Source: Deltaproteobacteria bacterium
GTDB taxonomy: Bacteria; Bdellovibrionota_C; UBA2361; SZUA-149; JADZAE01
Assembly (NCBI GenBank): GCA_020852715.1
Contig: JADZAE010000003.1
Coordinates: forward strand, 1 to 64,000
DNA: 64,000 nucleotides
Reading direction: 5' to 3'
Shown: positions 52,827-61,767 of the stretch, piece after piece
Layout: the number at the start of each line of letters is the position of its first letter
Position numbering within the stretch: the stretch's first letter is position 1
Program-made: the position numbers and the translations under genes
Notes under the pieces: model-generated
The model's database searches: none
Seen by the model: the letters and a program-made list of their open reading frames with translations, nothing else
Told to the model about the DNA's origin: nothing

Positions 52827-53550
52827 ATTACCACTAGAACAACTGCCCCCACTTTTTCATACGGCCCCCCTCGTGCTATTGGCTTTAGTTCCCATTTTAT
52901 TTATGACATTTACGTCTTTTGTAAAATTCAACATTATTTTTGCAATTCTTCGCAATGCGCTAGGAGGTAGCCAAATACCTTCACCGGCGCTTTGCGGCCT
53001 ACTGGCTATTATTTTGAGCTTATATACATTCATGCCCGTGGGAATGGATATCGCTAACAATATTGGAGCTTTGAAGATCGATAACATAAATGATCAGCAA
53101 AGTTCTACAGATAACAACGACTCATTAAAGGTTTCTTCGAAACAATTATCTTCGCTTTGGTTGGCAATAAAATACCCGTTAGAGAATCACCTTGTAAAAC
53201 ATAGTGATTTAAGAGAAAGGGCTTTTTTTACAACTAGATTGTCCGAGACTGAGCCTAAATGCGATGATGTTTTAAATCTACCTCAGGAAAAAGGTTGTCG
53301 CTTCAATAATGAAAGCATAGTAACGCTGGCACCAGCTTTCTTGCTTAGTGAAATAAAAGACGCATTCACAATTGGGTTTAGTATTTTCATTCCGTTCTTA
53401 GTAATAGATCTCGTAGTAGCGAATATTCTAGTTGCTTTGGGCATGATGATGGTGAGCCCCGTGACAATTAGCTTCCCCCTTAAGTTATTGCTCTTTGTTT
53501 TATCTGATGGTTGGTATCTTTTGTGTAAAAACCTCATCATTAATTACTAG
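52810..53550 (+). CDS. sctR: Type III export apparatus protein SctR (FliP)
   Basis: A 246-residue membrane protein of the core export gate. It starts with the family region LLALVPILFMTFTSFVKFNIIFAILRNALG (hydrophobic helices 1-2), then a variable extracytoplasmic part, then FTIGFSIFIPFLVIDLVVANILVALGMMMVSPVTISFPLKLLLFVLSDGW, the conserved C-terminus. SctR forms the pentamer of the export gate with SctS and SctT. Followed by sctS after 8 nt. Confidence 0.93.
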   Translation: MQAFDKLPLEQLPPLFHTAPLVLLALVPILFMTFTSFVKFNIIFAILRNALGGSQIPSPALCGLLAIILSLYTFMPVGMDIANNIGALKIDNINDQQSSTDNNDSLKVSSKQLSSLWLAIKYPLENHLVKHSDLRERAFFTTRLSETEPKCDDVLNLPQEKGCRFNNESIVTLAPAFLLSEIKDAFTIGFSIFIPFLVIDLVVANILVALGMMMVSPVTISFPLKLLLFVLSDGWYLLCKNLIINY

Positions 53551-53558
53551 AATAGTTT

Positions 53559-53816
53559 ATGGACCAGAATTTAATCGCACAGCAAGTCATCGAGGGGCTC
53601 GTTTTTGCAGGACTAATTTCAGTGATTCCGTTGAGCGTGGCGATGGTTGTTGGCATTCTTCTCGCGATATTACAATCAGCAACGCAAATTCAAGAACAAA
53701 CATTAACTTTTTTGCCAAAGCTTATCGCTGTAGGGTTTATTCTCTTAATATTGATTCCGTATTTGGGGCAAGAATTAGTTGAATACACTGAGGGTATACT
53801 AAATCAGATTAGGTGA
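53559..53816 (+). CDS. sctS: Type III export apparatus protein SctS (FliQ)
   Basis: An 85-residue protein with two membrane helices and the signature LLAILQSATQIQEQTLTFLPKLIAVG. TQIQEQTL with FLPKL resembles flagellar FliQ somewhat more than non-flagellar SctS, so the evolutionary origin is open. It lies 6 nt before sctT. Confidence 0.93.
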   Translation: MDQNLIAQQVIEGLVFAGLISVIPLSVAMVVGILLAILQSATQIQEQTLTFLPKLIAVGFILLILIPYLGQELVEYTEGILNQIR

Positions 53817-53822
53817 TCGATT

Positions 53823-54548
53823 ATGGGTTCTTACTATCTCCAGCTCTGCTCCCTGGTTTGCCTTTATTCGGTTCGAAATTATATTGTATTGAATTTTCTA
53901 CCACAAATTAAAACTTATATTGGGCAGAGTATAACTATTTTGCTATCTTTGGTTATTTCATTTTTCTTAGTTTCAAAGCACTCGGCTAATATTGATCTAA
54001 ACATACAATTACTTTCAGTCTTCGTATTATCAACGGCTTTGCAGATAATCCCGATCGCCATCATTCTATATACCTTCTCACATTGTGGGAGAATCTGCGA
54101 CGTTTTAAGAGGAGCGCACCATGCTGAACTAAATTATCTCGGAGTTGAGGTAAGACAATCGCCATTAGAACATCTATTTCAAATGGTTGTTTTATGTTTA
54201 GCTCTACAAAGCGGGGCGTATTTTTGCATTGTTTCATTAACGCTTGAGCCTTATCAGCCAGATTTAATTAGGTCACTTAATGCTGGTTACATTGAGATTA
54301 TTCTAAAACTTTGCAGTCATTCGCTGGTAAAGGGGGTTGGCTTTGCATTACCGATTTTTGCGTTTTGCGTAATATTTGAGATATCGGCTGCTTTGATAGA
54401 ACGAATATTTAAAAGCAGCGGCATTGCAAATGAGCTAATAGCACTAAAAATGCTATTAGTGGTGATGCTTATCGCATTAGCTCTCTATAACGGAGACATT
54501 CTAAACGACTGCGGGAAATATCTCCATGGTATATTGCAAGCGGTCTAG
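53823..54548 (+). CDS. sctT: Type III export apparatus protein SctT (FliR)
   Basis: A 241-residue protein with about seven hydrophobic segments. Order after sctR and sctS, size and the HSLVKGVGFALPIFAFCVIFEISAALIERIFKSSGIANELIALKMLLVVMLIAL region fit SctT/FliR. Sequence is divergent, and identification depends partly on gene order. Confidence 0.88.
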   Translation: MGSYYLQLCSLVCLYSVRNYIVLNFLPQIKTYIGQSITILLSLVISFFLVSKHSANIDLNIQLLSVFVLSTALQIIPIAIILYTFSHCGRICDVLRGAHHAELNYLGVEVRQSPLEHLFQMVVLCLALQSGAYFCIVSLTLEPYQPDLIRSLNAGYIEIILKLCSHSLVKGVGFALPIFAFCVIFEISAALIERIFKSSGIANELIALKMLLVVMLIALALYNGDILNDCGKYLHGILQAV

Positions 54549-54570
54549 ATTTACTTAAAAAAGTAGTCAT

Positions 54571-55386
54571 ATGGGATCCCAAAAAAGATTTGAACCAACC
54601 CGAAAAAAGCGCCAAAAAGCCAGAGATGAGGGCGACGTAGCGAAGAGCAGCGATTTCAGTTCAATTGTCGGGCTCTCAGTCGGCCTCATTTATTTGGTAT
54701 ATTTTTCTAATATATTCCGCCTATTAACTGAGTTCTTTACTTTTTTCTTCGGTTTTGATAAAGCCTTTACTAGTAATTCGGTGTATATATATTCTAGTGG
54801 CGTATTTTCTTCACTGGCGCTGAAGTTATTGGTGCTGTTCTTTGTCGTTCTTGTCGGAGTAGTTCTTTGCGAAGTCATTCAAGTAGGCTTTCATTTTTCA
54901 TTTAAAGCGTTAGCCTTTGATTTCTCTCGGCTAAATCCTTTTAAAAATTTAGCTCAAAGATTCGGATTATCCAGTAATGACGAAAATAGTGTTTTTCTTG
55001 GTAAGGTTATAATTGATGCGCTGAAGATCATATTGCTTCTTAGCGTAGTTGTTCTATCAGCAGCTATCGTGGCATATAGCAACCTTGATAGCATATTCAA
55101 CTGCGACAGCATTAATTTTTATGATTTAGTTATCTATCTAATTGAGCATCAAGCTGTTCTTTCTTTAGTGGGAATGATCGTAATAGGTTTCCTTGATCTG
55201 CTGCTTCAAAAACATAAACACAGTAAAAAACTAATGATGGATTTGCAAGAACTGAAACAAGAAATTAAAGACTCAGAAGGTGACCCTGAAATTCTCGCCA
55301 GACGCAAAATGCTACATAGAGAAATCGCCTCTCACGAAATAATACAAGCCGTTAGGCAGGCAAAAGTTGTGATCGTAGATAAATAG
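54571..55386 (+). CDS. sctU: SctU/FlhB membrane part, lacking the NPTH domain
   Basis: A 271-residue protein. The N-terminus RFEPTRKKRQKARDEGDVAKSSDF is the conserved FlhB/SctU start, followed by four membrane helices (about 30-225) and the linker helix KKLMMDLQELKQEIKDSEGDPEILARRKMLHREIASHEIIQAVRQAKVVIVDK. In complete family members this continues with VVVTNPTHFAVAL, the self-cleaving switch. Here the frame stops right at that point. The missing domain appears as a separate gene at 58640-58909. The switch function would thus be carried by two pre-separated polypeptides. Confidence 0.9.
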   Translation: MGSQKRFEPTRKKRQKARDEGDVAKSSDFSSIVGLSVGLIYLVYFSNIFRLLTEFFTFFFGFDKAFTSNSVYIYSSGVFSSLALKLLVLFFVVLVGVVLCEVIQVGFHFSFKALAFDFSRLNPFKNLAQRFGLSSNDENSVFLGKVIIDALKIILLLSVVVLSAAIVAYSNLDSIFNCDSINFYDLVIYLIEHQAVLSLVGMIVIGFLDLLLQKHKHSKKLMMDLQELKQEIKDSEGDPEILARRKMLHREIASHEIIQAVRQAKVVIVDK

Positions 55387-55401
55387 TTCATTATAGCGCG
55401 T

Positions 55402-58400
55402 GTGAATGGCGTGATTTTGGGTGAAAAAAATAGTCGGCTAAGGGGCTTTGATCGGGGCCTAATATCTGCTCTTGAGTCATTGCTCGTACTTCGTGACGTC
55501 CGTTCAATTCTTGCTACATCTTGCGAGTTACTTGGTGTCATCTCAGCCTGCGATAAAGTCATCGCCATTTCAAGTAGGACTGCTCAGAATAAAACTAATT
55601 ATGCTGTCGAATGGTCAAAAAACGATTCGATGAATCTTGACGATAATGTCTCCTTGCAAATAGCAAAAGAGCTTGGTCGCCAGATTAAATCATTCTCGCC
55701 TGTTCTAATTATCTCTGATGTTAAAACAGCTTCTGCTTGTCGAACTATCCTACCAGAGCTCGAACGATTAAATATCAAATCATTGATTTCCATTAATTGC
55801 CTGCATTTAAATAAAACATTCGCCACTATTGTATTGTTATTTAGCCAAAAACCAAAACTTTCAGAGACCTATCTTAGTAGTCGCTATTTACGAGTAGCTG
55901 GCTTTATTGGTTACATTCTCTCGCAAACTAGTACCCAACGATCGATGTTGAAAGCATTAGATCGCTACCAAACCTCGCTTGATTATTGTTTTGACGCTAT
56001 TGTGCAATATGATCTTAACGGCGAAGTTATATTTACTAATAAAAGATTTGAGACAATTTCCGGCTGTCATATTAAAGAAATAAGAGGCAAACATTATACC
56101 CATGTTGTTAATATGATCGCTCATCCAGATGATCGCGATTTAGTTATTTCTAGCTATCAAAGGGTGCTCACAGAAAAACAACTTGTGCCTCCAATTACTT
56201 ATCGACTCAATAATAAGAATGTTGAGAGATCATCTGTTCAGGATATAATAATGCCTGTGCATGATCGACAAAAAAGGCCTATAGGATATCAGAGTACGAT
56301 TAGTGTTTATGCGGTTAAGGGGGAATCTATACCAATCTCGGACCTACGCACCCGTACGGATAGAATTTTGAACCAAGGCGGATTTATTATTTTAGAAACT
56401 GATGCTAATTTCAAAATCCAGTTTGCCAATGAAGCCGTTAGTCACATTCTTGATATCAATCCAGAAGAGTTAATTAGTAGCGGAAAGTTTTATCTTTGCG
56501 ACTTAGCAATCAAAGAAGAGCGAGAGAAACTCGCGGAGCGCTGCCTGTGGGCGAATGAGCATGCAATACCCTTTGACGAAGAGTTTAAAGCTACGCACCG
56601 CAGTGATCGTCGTGCCGTGTGGTTACTTCTTCATGCACGACCAGTTGTTGATGAAAAGAATAACATTTTAGCTTGGGACGTTTATGCTTTTGATTTAAGT
56701 TCAAGGCGGGAAACTCAGTTTGCCCTAGAAACGCAGACTAAAAGGCTTACGGCATTATACACCGTTTCGTCTGCTATACGTGGTTATTTAGATCCTGCTA
56801 ATATTGCAGCAAGGGGGTTAACCGGGTTAGTTGCCGCGACTACCGCCGACGCGGGAGTATGTTACTTATATTCTTCCAATCAGCCGAAAGAGAGAACCTT
56901 ATCGCTCGTTGCGCATCATGGATTTAGTGGATTTATAAGCGATCTCGAGGCGAGCAAGAGTGTCTTTGGTAATCTCTCTAATTATGTGGCTCACTATGGA
57001 AAATCCATCGTCGTCCCAGATCTACGTCACGATCCAAGAGTTCGAGGTTTTCGTGGGGAGAGCGATGAATTACTGTCAGCGATACTGGTACCCATTACCG
57101 TGGACGATGAGATACTTGGAACATTAGGTTTGTTTAGCCGACGCACCAAGGCCTTTAACTCGTCTGACGTTTTATTAGTTGGCTCTGCGGCAAACCAAAT
57201 CGGACTAGCGGCACGTCAGGCTAATTTATTCAATGCCTATAAAAGACAAACAAAAATGCTCGCTGCGTTATACCGAATTAGTCATGAACTTGTCGGCAAC
57301 TTATCTTTAGACGAGATTCTACAAAGAGCCTTTGCTATCATATCAGACGAGCTGGGAATAAAGCGTATGTGGCTAGGTTTATTAAATGAGCTGGGCACTA
57401 AAATTATCGGTCAGACCGCCCACGGTACGGGTTGGAGAAGACAATTAGTCCATTTAAACGTTGATGTTAGTGGCAATGATCATCCTTTTGTAAAAGTGAT
57501 TAAAAGTAAAGAGCCTTTTATCGTTGATAGTAATCCTGAAGTATTGGAGAAATATGGACTGAAAAAAATATTCTCAAAGCTTGCTATCAATAGTGTAGTT
57601 CTGGTCCCCTTAGTAGCACGGGGAAATGTGTTAGGTATTATTGCTGTGCAACCTCGTTACGATGGTGTGCAGTTAGCCGATGACGACATGAATCTTCTGG
57701 TCAATCTTGCTAACGAGATTGGTGGTTGTGTTTTAAATAAAAGACTTGAAACTCAGATTGCGGAAAGTGAAAAAATGAGGACAGCAGGTATCTTAGCTGC
57801 CGGTGTTGCTCATAATTTTAACAACCTTCTGCAAGCCGTGCTAGGTCAAGCATCCTTGCTAGAAATACAAGCAAAAAATGAACCAAAAGTAGAAAGGGCT
57901 GCAAAAATAATACATCAAGCAGCAGTTAAAGGCGCGGGGCTTGTGAAGCAGTTGCTCAGCTTTTCTCAGCTTGAGTCACCAAATCGCGAAATTTCTGATG
58001 TTAATTCTATTATCCACAGTGGACAGAAGACACTTTCTACTTTTTTAAAACACGATCAGCAAATTAAGATTAAGCTAGCTTCAAGCACACCAAGCGTATT
58101 CGTAGATCCGTCGCAAATTCTTCGTATTGTTCAAGTGCTTGTAGCCAATGCCGTGGATGCTAGCGAAAACAATGGAATCATCGAAGTCTTTTCAGATGTT
58201 ATCAATATCTCAGAGGATAGTTCACAGCTTGAAGTTGCCTATGGGCGTTATGTGAGAATCGGGATAAAAGATAACGGAATTGGTATGGATGCCGAGACTA
58301 AGCGCCGATGCTTTGAGCCTTTTTTCAGTACAAAGGCGATTGATGCTAATACTGGAATTAGCTCTACCGGTGCCGGTATGGGACTTGCTGCCGCCAATGC

Positions 58401-58635
58401 ATTAGCAAGACGAAATGGCGCACGTTTAGTTGCGGAGAGTAAACTTGGCTATGGTTCAGTTTTCATTTTATTTATTCCGGTACAAAAGACGTTAGAAAAC
58501 TCTATCGAGACAGTTATTGATGATGAGCAAGTCGCTAATTTAAGTATTGATGTTTTTGACGATGAACATGAAGATGAGTGGTTTTTTAGTGATGATAGCC
58601 ACGACGAAGATACTTCAACGAAACCAAAAAAATAG
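55402..58635 (+). CDS. Large soluble sensor histidine kinase (GAF/PAS)
   Basis: A 1077-residue kinase with no membrane segment seen. An N-terminal GAF-like region (about 15-170) is followed by two PAS domains (about 185-310 and 325-440), two GAF domains (about 450-615 and 625-785) and the kinase core. In the core, H804 lies in GVAHNFNNLLQAVLGQ, N916 in VLVANAVDASENNG, with DNGIGMD and GAGMGLAAANALARRNG after. Very acidic tail (about 1045-1070). The start is a GTG with no clear ribosome-binding site and may be different. No response regulator is adjacent. It lies in the same run of genes between the two halves of SctU, 15 nt after sctU and 4 nt before the flhX-like gene. Confidence 0.88.
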   Translation: MNGVILGEKNSRLRGFDRGLISALESLLVLRDVRSILATSCELLGVISACDKVIAISSRTAQNKTNYAVEWSKNDSMNLDDNVSLQIAKELGRQIKSFSPVLIISDVKTASACRTILPELERLNIKSLISINCLHLNKTFATIVLLFSQKPKLSETYLSSRYLRVAGFIGYILSQTSTQRSMLKALDRYQTSLDYCFDAIVQYDLNGEVIFTNKRFETISGCHIKEIRGKHYTHVVNMIAHPDDRDLVISSYQRVLTEKQLVPPITYRLNNKNVERSSVQDIIMPVHDRQKRPIGYQSTISVYAVKGESIPISDLRTRTDRILNQGGFIILETDANFKIQFANEAVSHILDINPEELISSGKFYLCDLAIKEEREKLAERCLWANEHAIPFDEEFKATHRSDRRAVWLLLHARPVVDEKNNILAWDVYAFDLSSRRETQFALETQTKRLTALYTVSSAIRGYLDPANIAARGLTGLVAATTADAGVCYLYSSNQPKERTLSLVAHHGFSGFISDLEASKSVFGNLSNYVAHYGKSIVVPDLRHDPRVRGFRGESDELLSAILVPITVDDEILGTLGLFSRRTKAFNSSDVLLVGSAANQIGLAARQANLFNAYKRQTKMLAALYRISHELVGNLSLDEILQRAFAIISDELGIKRMWLGLLNELGTKIIGQTAHGTGWRRQLVHLNVDVSGNDHPFVKVIKSKEPFIVDSNPEVLEKYGLKKIFSKLAINSVVLVPLVARGNVLGIIAVQPRYDGVQLADDDMNLLVNLANEIGGCVLNKRLETQIAESEKMRTAGILAAGVAHNFNNLLQAVLGQASLLEIQAKNEPKVERAAKIIHQAAVKGAGLVKQLLSFSQLESPNREISDVNSIIHSGQKTLSTFLKHDQQIKIKLASSTPSVFVDPSQILRIVQVLVANAVDASENNGIIEVFSDVINISEDSSQLEVAYGRYVRIGIKDNGIGMDAETKRRCFEPFFSTKAIDANTGISSTGAGMGLAAANALARRNGARLVAESKLGYGSVFILFIPVQKTLENSIETVIDDEQVANLSIDVFDDEHEDEWFFSDDSHDEDTSTKPKK

Positions 58636-58639
58636 GAAT

Positions 58640-58909
58640 ATGACTAAGATGAGTTTATTTAAAAAGCAAGGTCAAGCTATTGCGCTTCGCTATATGCCCC
58701 AAAATGATGCGGCACCTATTGTTACAGTTTCTGAGTCTCAGGATAAAGCCCAAACCGTCAAACAGTTAGCCCGGCGCTATGGTGTGCCAATAATAAAAAA
58801 TGAAAAACTTACCAATAAACTAAATTCTATAAAAGTCGACTCCAGTATCCCTGCCGATTTATACAAAGACGTTGCAATTATTTTTGCATCATTACAACGG
58901 CAAAAATAA
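58640..58909 (+). CDS. FlhX-like protein: stand-alone cytoplasmic domain of SctU/FlhB
   Basis: An 89-residue protein. QAIALRYMPQNDAAPIVTVSE aligns by eye with the segment just after NPTH in FlhB (YAVALKYDPE-AP-VVAKG), and KQLARRYGVPIIKNEKLTNKL with the following AEENNVPIVENPPLARAL-type region. IPADLYKDVAIIFASL matches the C-terminal IPEELYEAVAEILA. The NPTH itself is not present. FlhX proteins of this kind exist in other bacteria and can replace the cleaved FlhB C-terminus there. Start at ATG 58640 (AGGA overlaps the kinase stop); MSLFKK at 58649 is an alternative. Confidence 0.88.
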   Translation: MTKMSLFKKQGQAIALRYMPQNDAAPIVTVSESQDKAQTVKQLARRYGVPIIKNEKLTNKLNSIKVDSSIPADLYKDVAIIFASLQRQK

Positions 58910-58915
58910 AATCCT

Positions 58916-59941
58916 TCAAGCAGCGTTAATTAAGGCATCGATTAGCTTATCTATTCCTTCTCCAGTTAACGAAGAGAAAGCCAAGCAGCGGCAGCCGAGA
59001 TCTTCTATTAGTGGTGATGCTAAATGAAAGCTCCTTTTATTTATTGCTTGATCGTATTTGGAAAAGGCAACGATGCAGGGCATATCATGCAAATCTAATG
59101 AAAATGAAGTTAGCTCATCAACGATACATTTATATTGTGCCATTGTAGCATTAATTACTTGTTGATCGCTCGGATCGATATCAGAAGGGCTATTTACAGT
59201 TTGTGACACATCCAATAAATGCAGTAAAAGCTTTGTACGTTCAATGTGTTTTAAGAATTTAATTCCTAGCCCTTTACCCAAATGTGCGCCCGGTATTAAT
59301 CCAGGAATATCTGCAATAACTAACCGTTTTCCGCCTGGCGCAAGCAGCACTCCGAGGTTAGGAACGATTGTCGTAAAGGGATAATCAGCAATTTTGGGGT
59401 GCGACCTCGTAATTTTACTTATTAGGGTGGACTTACCAACATTTGGCAAACCAATAAGCCCAATATCAGCAACTGACTTTAGCACTAATCTAAAAACAAA
59501 TGTTTCGCCGGTTGTGCCAGGCTGAGCAAACTCCGGAGCTTGGTTAGTAGCAGATTTAAAATGAGCATTTCCCTTACCACCGATACCACCACGAGCAGCA
59601 ACCCAGCGTGCCCCGGTAACACTCAAGTCAGCAACGAGCTGCCCATTATAAAACACCTGTGTGCCGACCGGAACCGCGCACATTAAATCACTACCAGCTC
59701 TACCATCCATCTGATTACTTGATCCCCCTGAGCCATTTTCGGCTCTGAGTTCGGGATTGAAGGAAAAATCAATCAAGGTATTGAGTGCCTGATCAGCAAA
59801 CAGAATAATTGCACCCCCATTACCCCCATTACCGCCGCATGGTCCGCCCTTAGGGCGAAACTTTTCTCTCGTCCAGGCAACAACGCCTCCGCCACCATCA
59901 CCGGCACGTACTGAAACACTAACCTCATCAATAAATTTCAT
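58916..59941 (-). CDS. obg: GTPase ObgE/CgtA
   Basis: A 341-residue ribosome-associated GTPase. The glycine-rich Obg fold (1-158, AGDGGGGVVAWTREKFRPKGGPCGGNGGNGG) precedes the G domain with GLPNVGKSTLI, the switch region YPFTTIVPNLG, DIPGLIPGAHLGKGLG and SKYD. It acts in 50S assembly and stress control. Third gene of rplU-rpmA-obg. Its end is 6 nt from the FlhX-like gene stop (convergent). Confidence 0.97.
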   Translation of the reverse strand: MKFIDEVSVSVRAGDGGGGVVAWTREKFRPKGGPCGGNGGNGGAIILFADQALNTLIDFSFNPELRAENGSGGSSNQMDGRAGSDLMCAVPVGTQVFYNGQLVADLSVTGARWVAARGGIGGKGNAHFKSATNQAPEFAQPGTTGETFVFRLVLKSVADIGLIGLPNVGKSTLISKITRSHPKIADYPFTTIVPNLGVLLAPGGKRLVIADIPGLIPGAHLGKGLGIKFLKHIERTKLLLHLLDVSQTVNSPSDIDPSDQQVINATMAQYKCIVDELTSFSLDLHDMPCIVAFSKYDQAINKRSFHLASPLIEDLGCRCLAFSSLTGEGIDKLIDALINAA

Positions 59942-60048
59942 GGGGTAATCCTATAGAGCATAGCTTAAATAGCAGCGCAAGGAAGCAAGGATGTTGCCTC
60001 CATATACGGCATTAGGGAAGCTTATCCTTATCTGAAAATACCTTTTTG

Positions 60049-60306
60049 TTAGGCAGGCGCAATCACAGAAACAGTTCTTCTATCTTTCTTTCCAACAGTA
60101 AATGCTACAACACCATCAATCAAGGCAAACAAGGTGTCGTCCTTACCGATAGCAACATTTTTCCCCGGATGATAAACCGTTCCACACTGGCGTACTAAAA
60201 TATTTCCAGCGCGAACCTTCTCTCCACCATACCTCTTTATTCCTCGCCTCTGCCCAGCTGAGTCCCGCCCGTTTCTAGATGATCCACCTGCTTTTTTATG
60301 CGCCAT
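60049..60306 (-). CDS. rpmA: 50S ribosomal protein L27
   Basis: An 85-residue ribosomal protein. [22 protein letters not shown] is the classic N-terminus that reaches the peptidyl-transferase centre; [25 protein letters not shown] follows. No Firmicutes-type cleavable extension. 23 nt after rplU. Confidence 0.98.
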   Translation of the reverse strand: MAHKKAGGSSRNGRDSAGQRRGIKRYGGEKVRAGNILVRQCGTVYHPGKNVAIGKDDTLFALIDGVVAFTVGKKDRRTVSVIAPA

Positions 60307-60329
60307 TTGTTAAATCTCCAATTATGTAA

Positions 60330-60641
60330 TTACGCTGAGATAGTGTCGATCAGGAGTCTGGTTAAATTTTGCCGATGACCCTTTTTAAGATGATAACCAT
60401 GGCGACGAATTTTTTTGAAAATTGTTACCTTGGCTGCTTTTTTCTGCGATAGAATCTTTGCTGTCACTCTTGCTCCAGTTACTAAAGGCTGCCCAACCTT
60501 AACATTATCGCCGTCAGAAAATAGTAAAACTTCCGACAATTGAATCTCTGATCCGATGGCGCCGTTAATTTTCTCTACATCAACTTCTAACCCTGGCGTA
60601 ACTTTATATTGTTTTCCGCCCGTTTTAATAACCGCATACAT
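60330..60641 (-). CDS. rplU: 50S ribosomal protein L21
   Basis: A 103-residue ribosomal protein starting MYAVIKTGGKQYKV and containing KIRRHGYHLKKGHRQNLT, the conserved 23S rRNA-binding C-terminal region. First gene of the rplU-rpmA-obg operon; its promoter should lie in 60642-60840. Confidence 0.98.
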   Translation of the reverse strand: MYAVIKTGGKQYKVTPGLEVDVEKINGAIGSEIQLSEVLLFSDGDNVKVGQPLVTGARVTAKILSQKKAAKVTIFKKIRRHGYHLKKGHRQNLTRLLIDTISA

Positions 60642-60792
60642 GACGATAATTTCCTAGTTTTAAATAAATTTTAATAGCTTACATGATAAAATACTAAAAA
60701 CGCTGTGGCTATTTGCCCTAATTTTAGATAAATTGCAACAGCTTAAATAAATAAACTTATAGTGGAGTAACTTTCGATTCGGCGGCATATGA

Positions 60793-60815
60793 TATAATAT
60801 TACTGCTATATTATA
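60793..60815. promoter_or_regulatory. Symmetrical AT-rich box, possible divergent -10 elements
   Basis: TATAATAT (60793-60800) and ATATTATA (60808-60815) are a perfect inverted repeat, so each strand offers a TATAAT. The minus-strand one could serve rplU, the plus-strand one a transcript over the short frame at 60858. -35 boxes are weak on both strands. Confidence 0.35.
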
Positions 60816-60857
60816 ATAGATACTAAAGGCATCCGTTTAAGGAGGTTAGCTTTCGAT

Positions 60858-60923
60858 ATGCTAGGCACTTACGCACAATTAAGCGTTACAGAACACCATT
60901 TTTATAGCTCGATACTAATCTAA
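60858..60923 (+). CDS. Possible 21-residue peptide
   Basis: The frame MLGTYAQLSVTEHHFYSSIL (plus one residue) is preceded by AAGGAGG 11 nt ahead. It runs on the strand opposite to its large neighbours. A similar string of words recurs near 61755. May be chance. Confidence 0.2.
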   Translation: MLGTYAQLSVTEHHFYSSILI

Positions 60924-60927
60924 GACA

Positions 60928-61602
60928 TTACTTTCCGCTGAAACTAAACACGGAGCCTCGTAAGACTTCAAGCTCATCTGCCGCCGCAGAAAATCCGGCA
61001 TCTAACATCTGCTTAGTAGATCGGGAATGGCCACCTTTAGCCATAAACTGATCTATAGCTAAAATATTCTCAGAAAGAGATTTGTTTCTATCGCTATAAG
61101 AAAATTCCCACATCAATTCCGACCCATTAACATCAACTAACCAAAGATTAATAGCTACGGAACTCAAAAAAGCATTATCGTTAATATTTATATTAGGTGG
61201 AACTTTAACAGTTCCATAAATAACTCCTTGCGCAGATGCCTGCCTTGCGAGTCTCACTGCTCTCTCTTTTTGCGAAATAGCCTGCTTTCCGTTTATAAAA
61301 TCGCCATTTATGTTCGCTATATTATTCTCGCTAATCGGGATTACATTTATTGATGTCCTGGTGGAGATGATATTGGCAAGCGATTTTGTAAATTCGATAC
61401 TAACAGACGTCGGCGTCGTTTCGTCCGAAATATAATCAAGAGGAGCAACTATGACTTCATTGATGCGACGCGCCTCATAATTTTTATTTACTTCCGACTG
61501 GCCCAAAGGGTCATTAACCTTAATTGATTTCATTGGACTACCGCAGGCGCTCAGGCATATAATAAAAACCGCGGTTATTAGTGTCTGTAATTTAATCTGC
61601 AT
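60928..61602 (-). CDS. Putative outer-membrane lipoprotein, unknown function
   Basis: A 224-residue protein with a lipoprotein signal (hydrophobic 6-18, LSAC with Cys at about 20). The rest has a pattern seen in small periplasmic nucleotide-fold-like lipoproteins: EVIVAPLDYISDE, a helix (SVSIEFTKSLANIISTR), a strand VIPIS, then AVRLARQASAQGVIYGTVKV and VAINLWLVDVNGSELMWEFSY. LpoB- or GNA1162-type proteins share this general layout, but I cannot name the family. It stands alone. Confidence 0.65.
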   Translation of the reverse strand: MQIKLQTLITAVFIICLSACGSPMKSIKVNDPLGQSEVNKNYEARRINEVIVAPLDYISDETTPTSVSIEFTKSLANIISTRTSINVIPISENNIANINGDFINGKQAISQKERAVRLARQASAQGVIYGTVKVPPNININDNAFLSSVAINLWLVDVNGSELMWEFSYSDRNKSLSENILAIDQFMAKGGHSRSTKQMLDAGFSAAADELEVLRGSVFSFSGK

Positions 61603-61767
61603 ATCTTTATTTTTTTTAGGAATACCAAACTAACACTAAATCTATTAATAACTTCTCCCTCTGTATATGGGTATTCTTAGCTTATTACAATTAAAAAATG
61701 AAGTTTGAGCACCCGTTGTCATTCGCAAAGCTACTTAATTTCTCAGCTTGAATAAAGGAGGTAAGAT

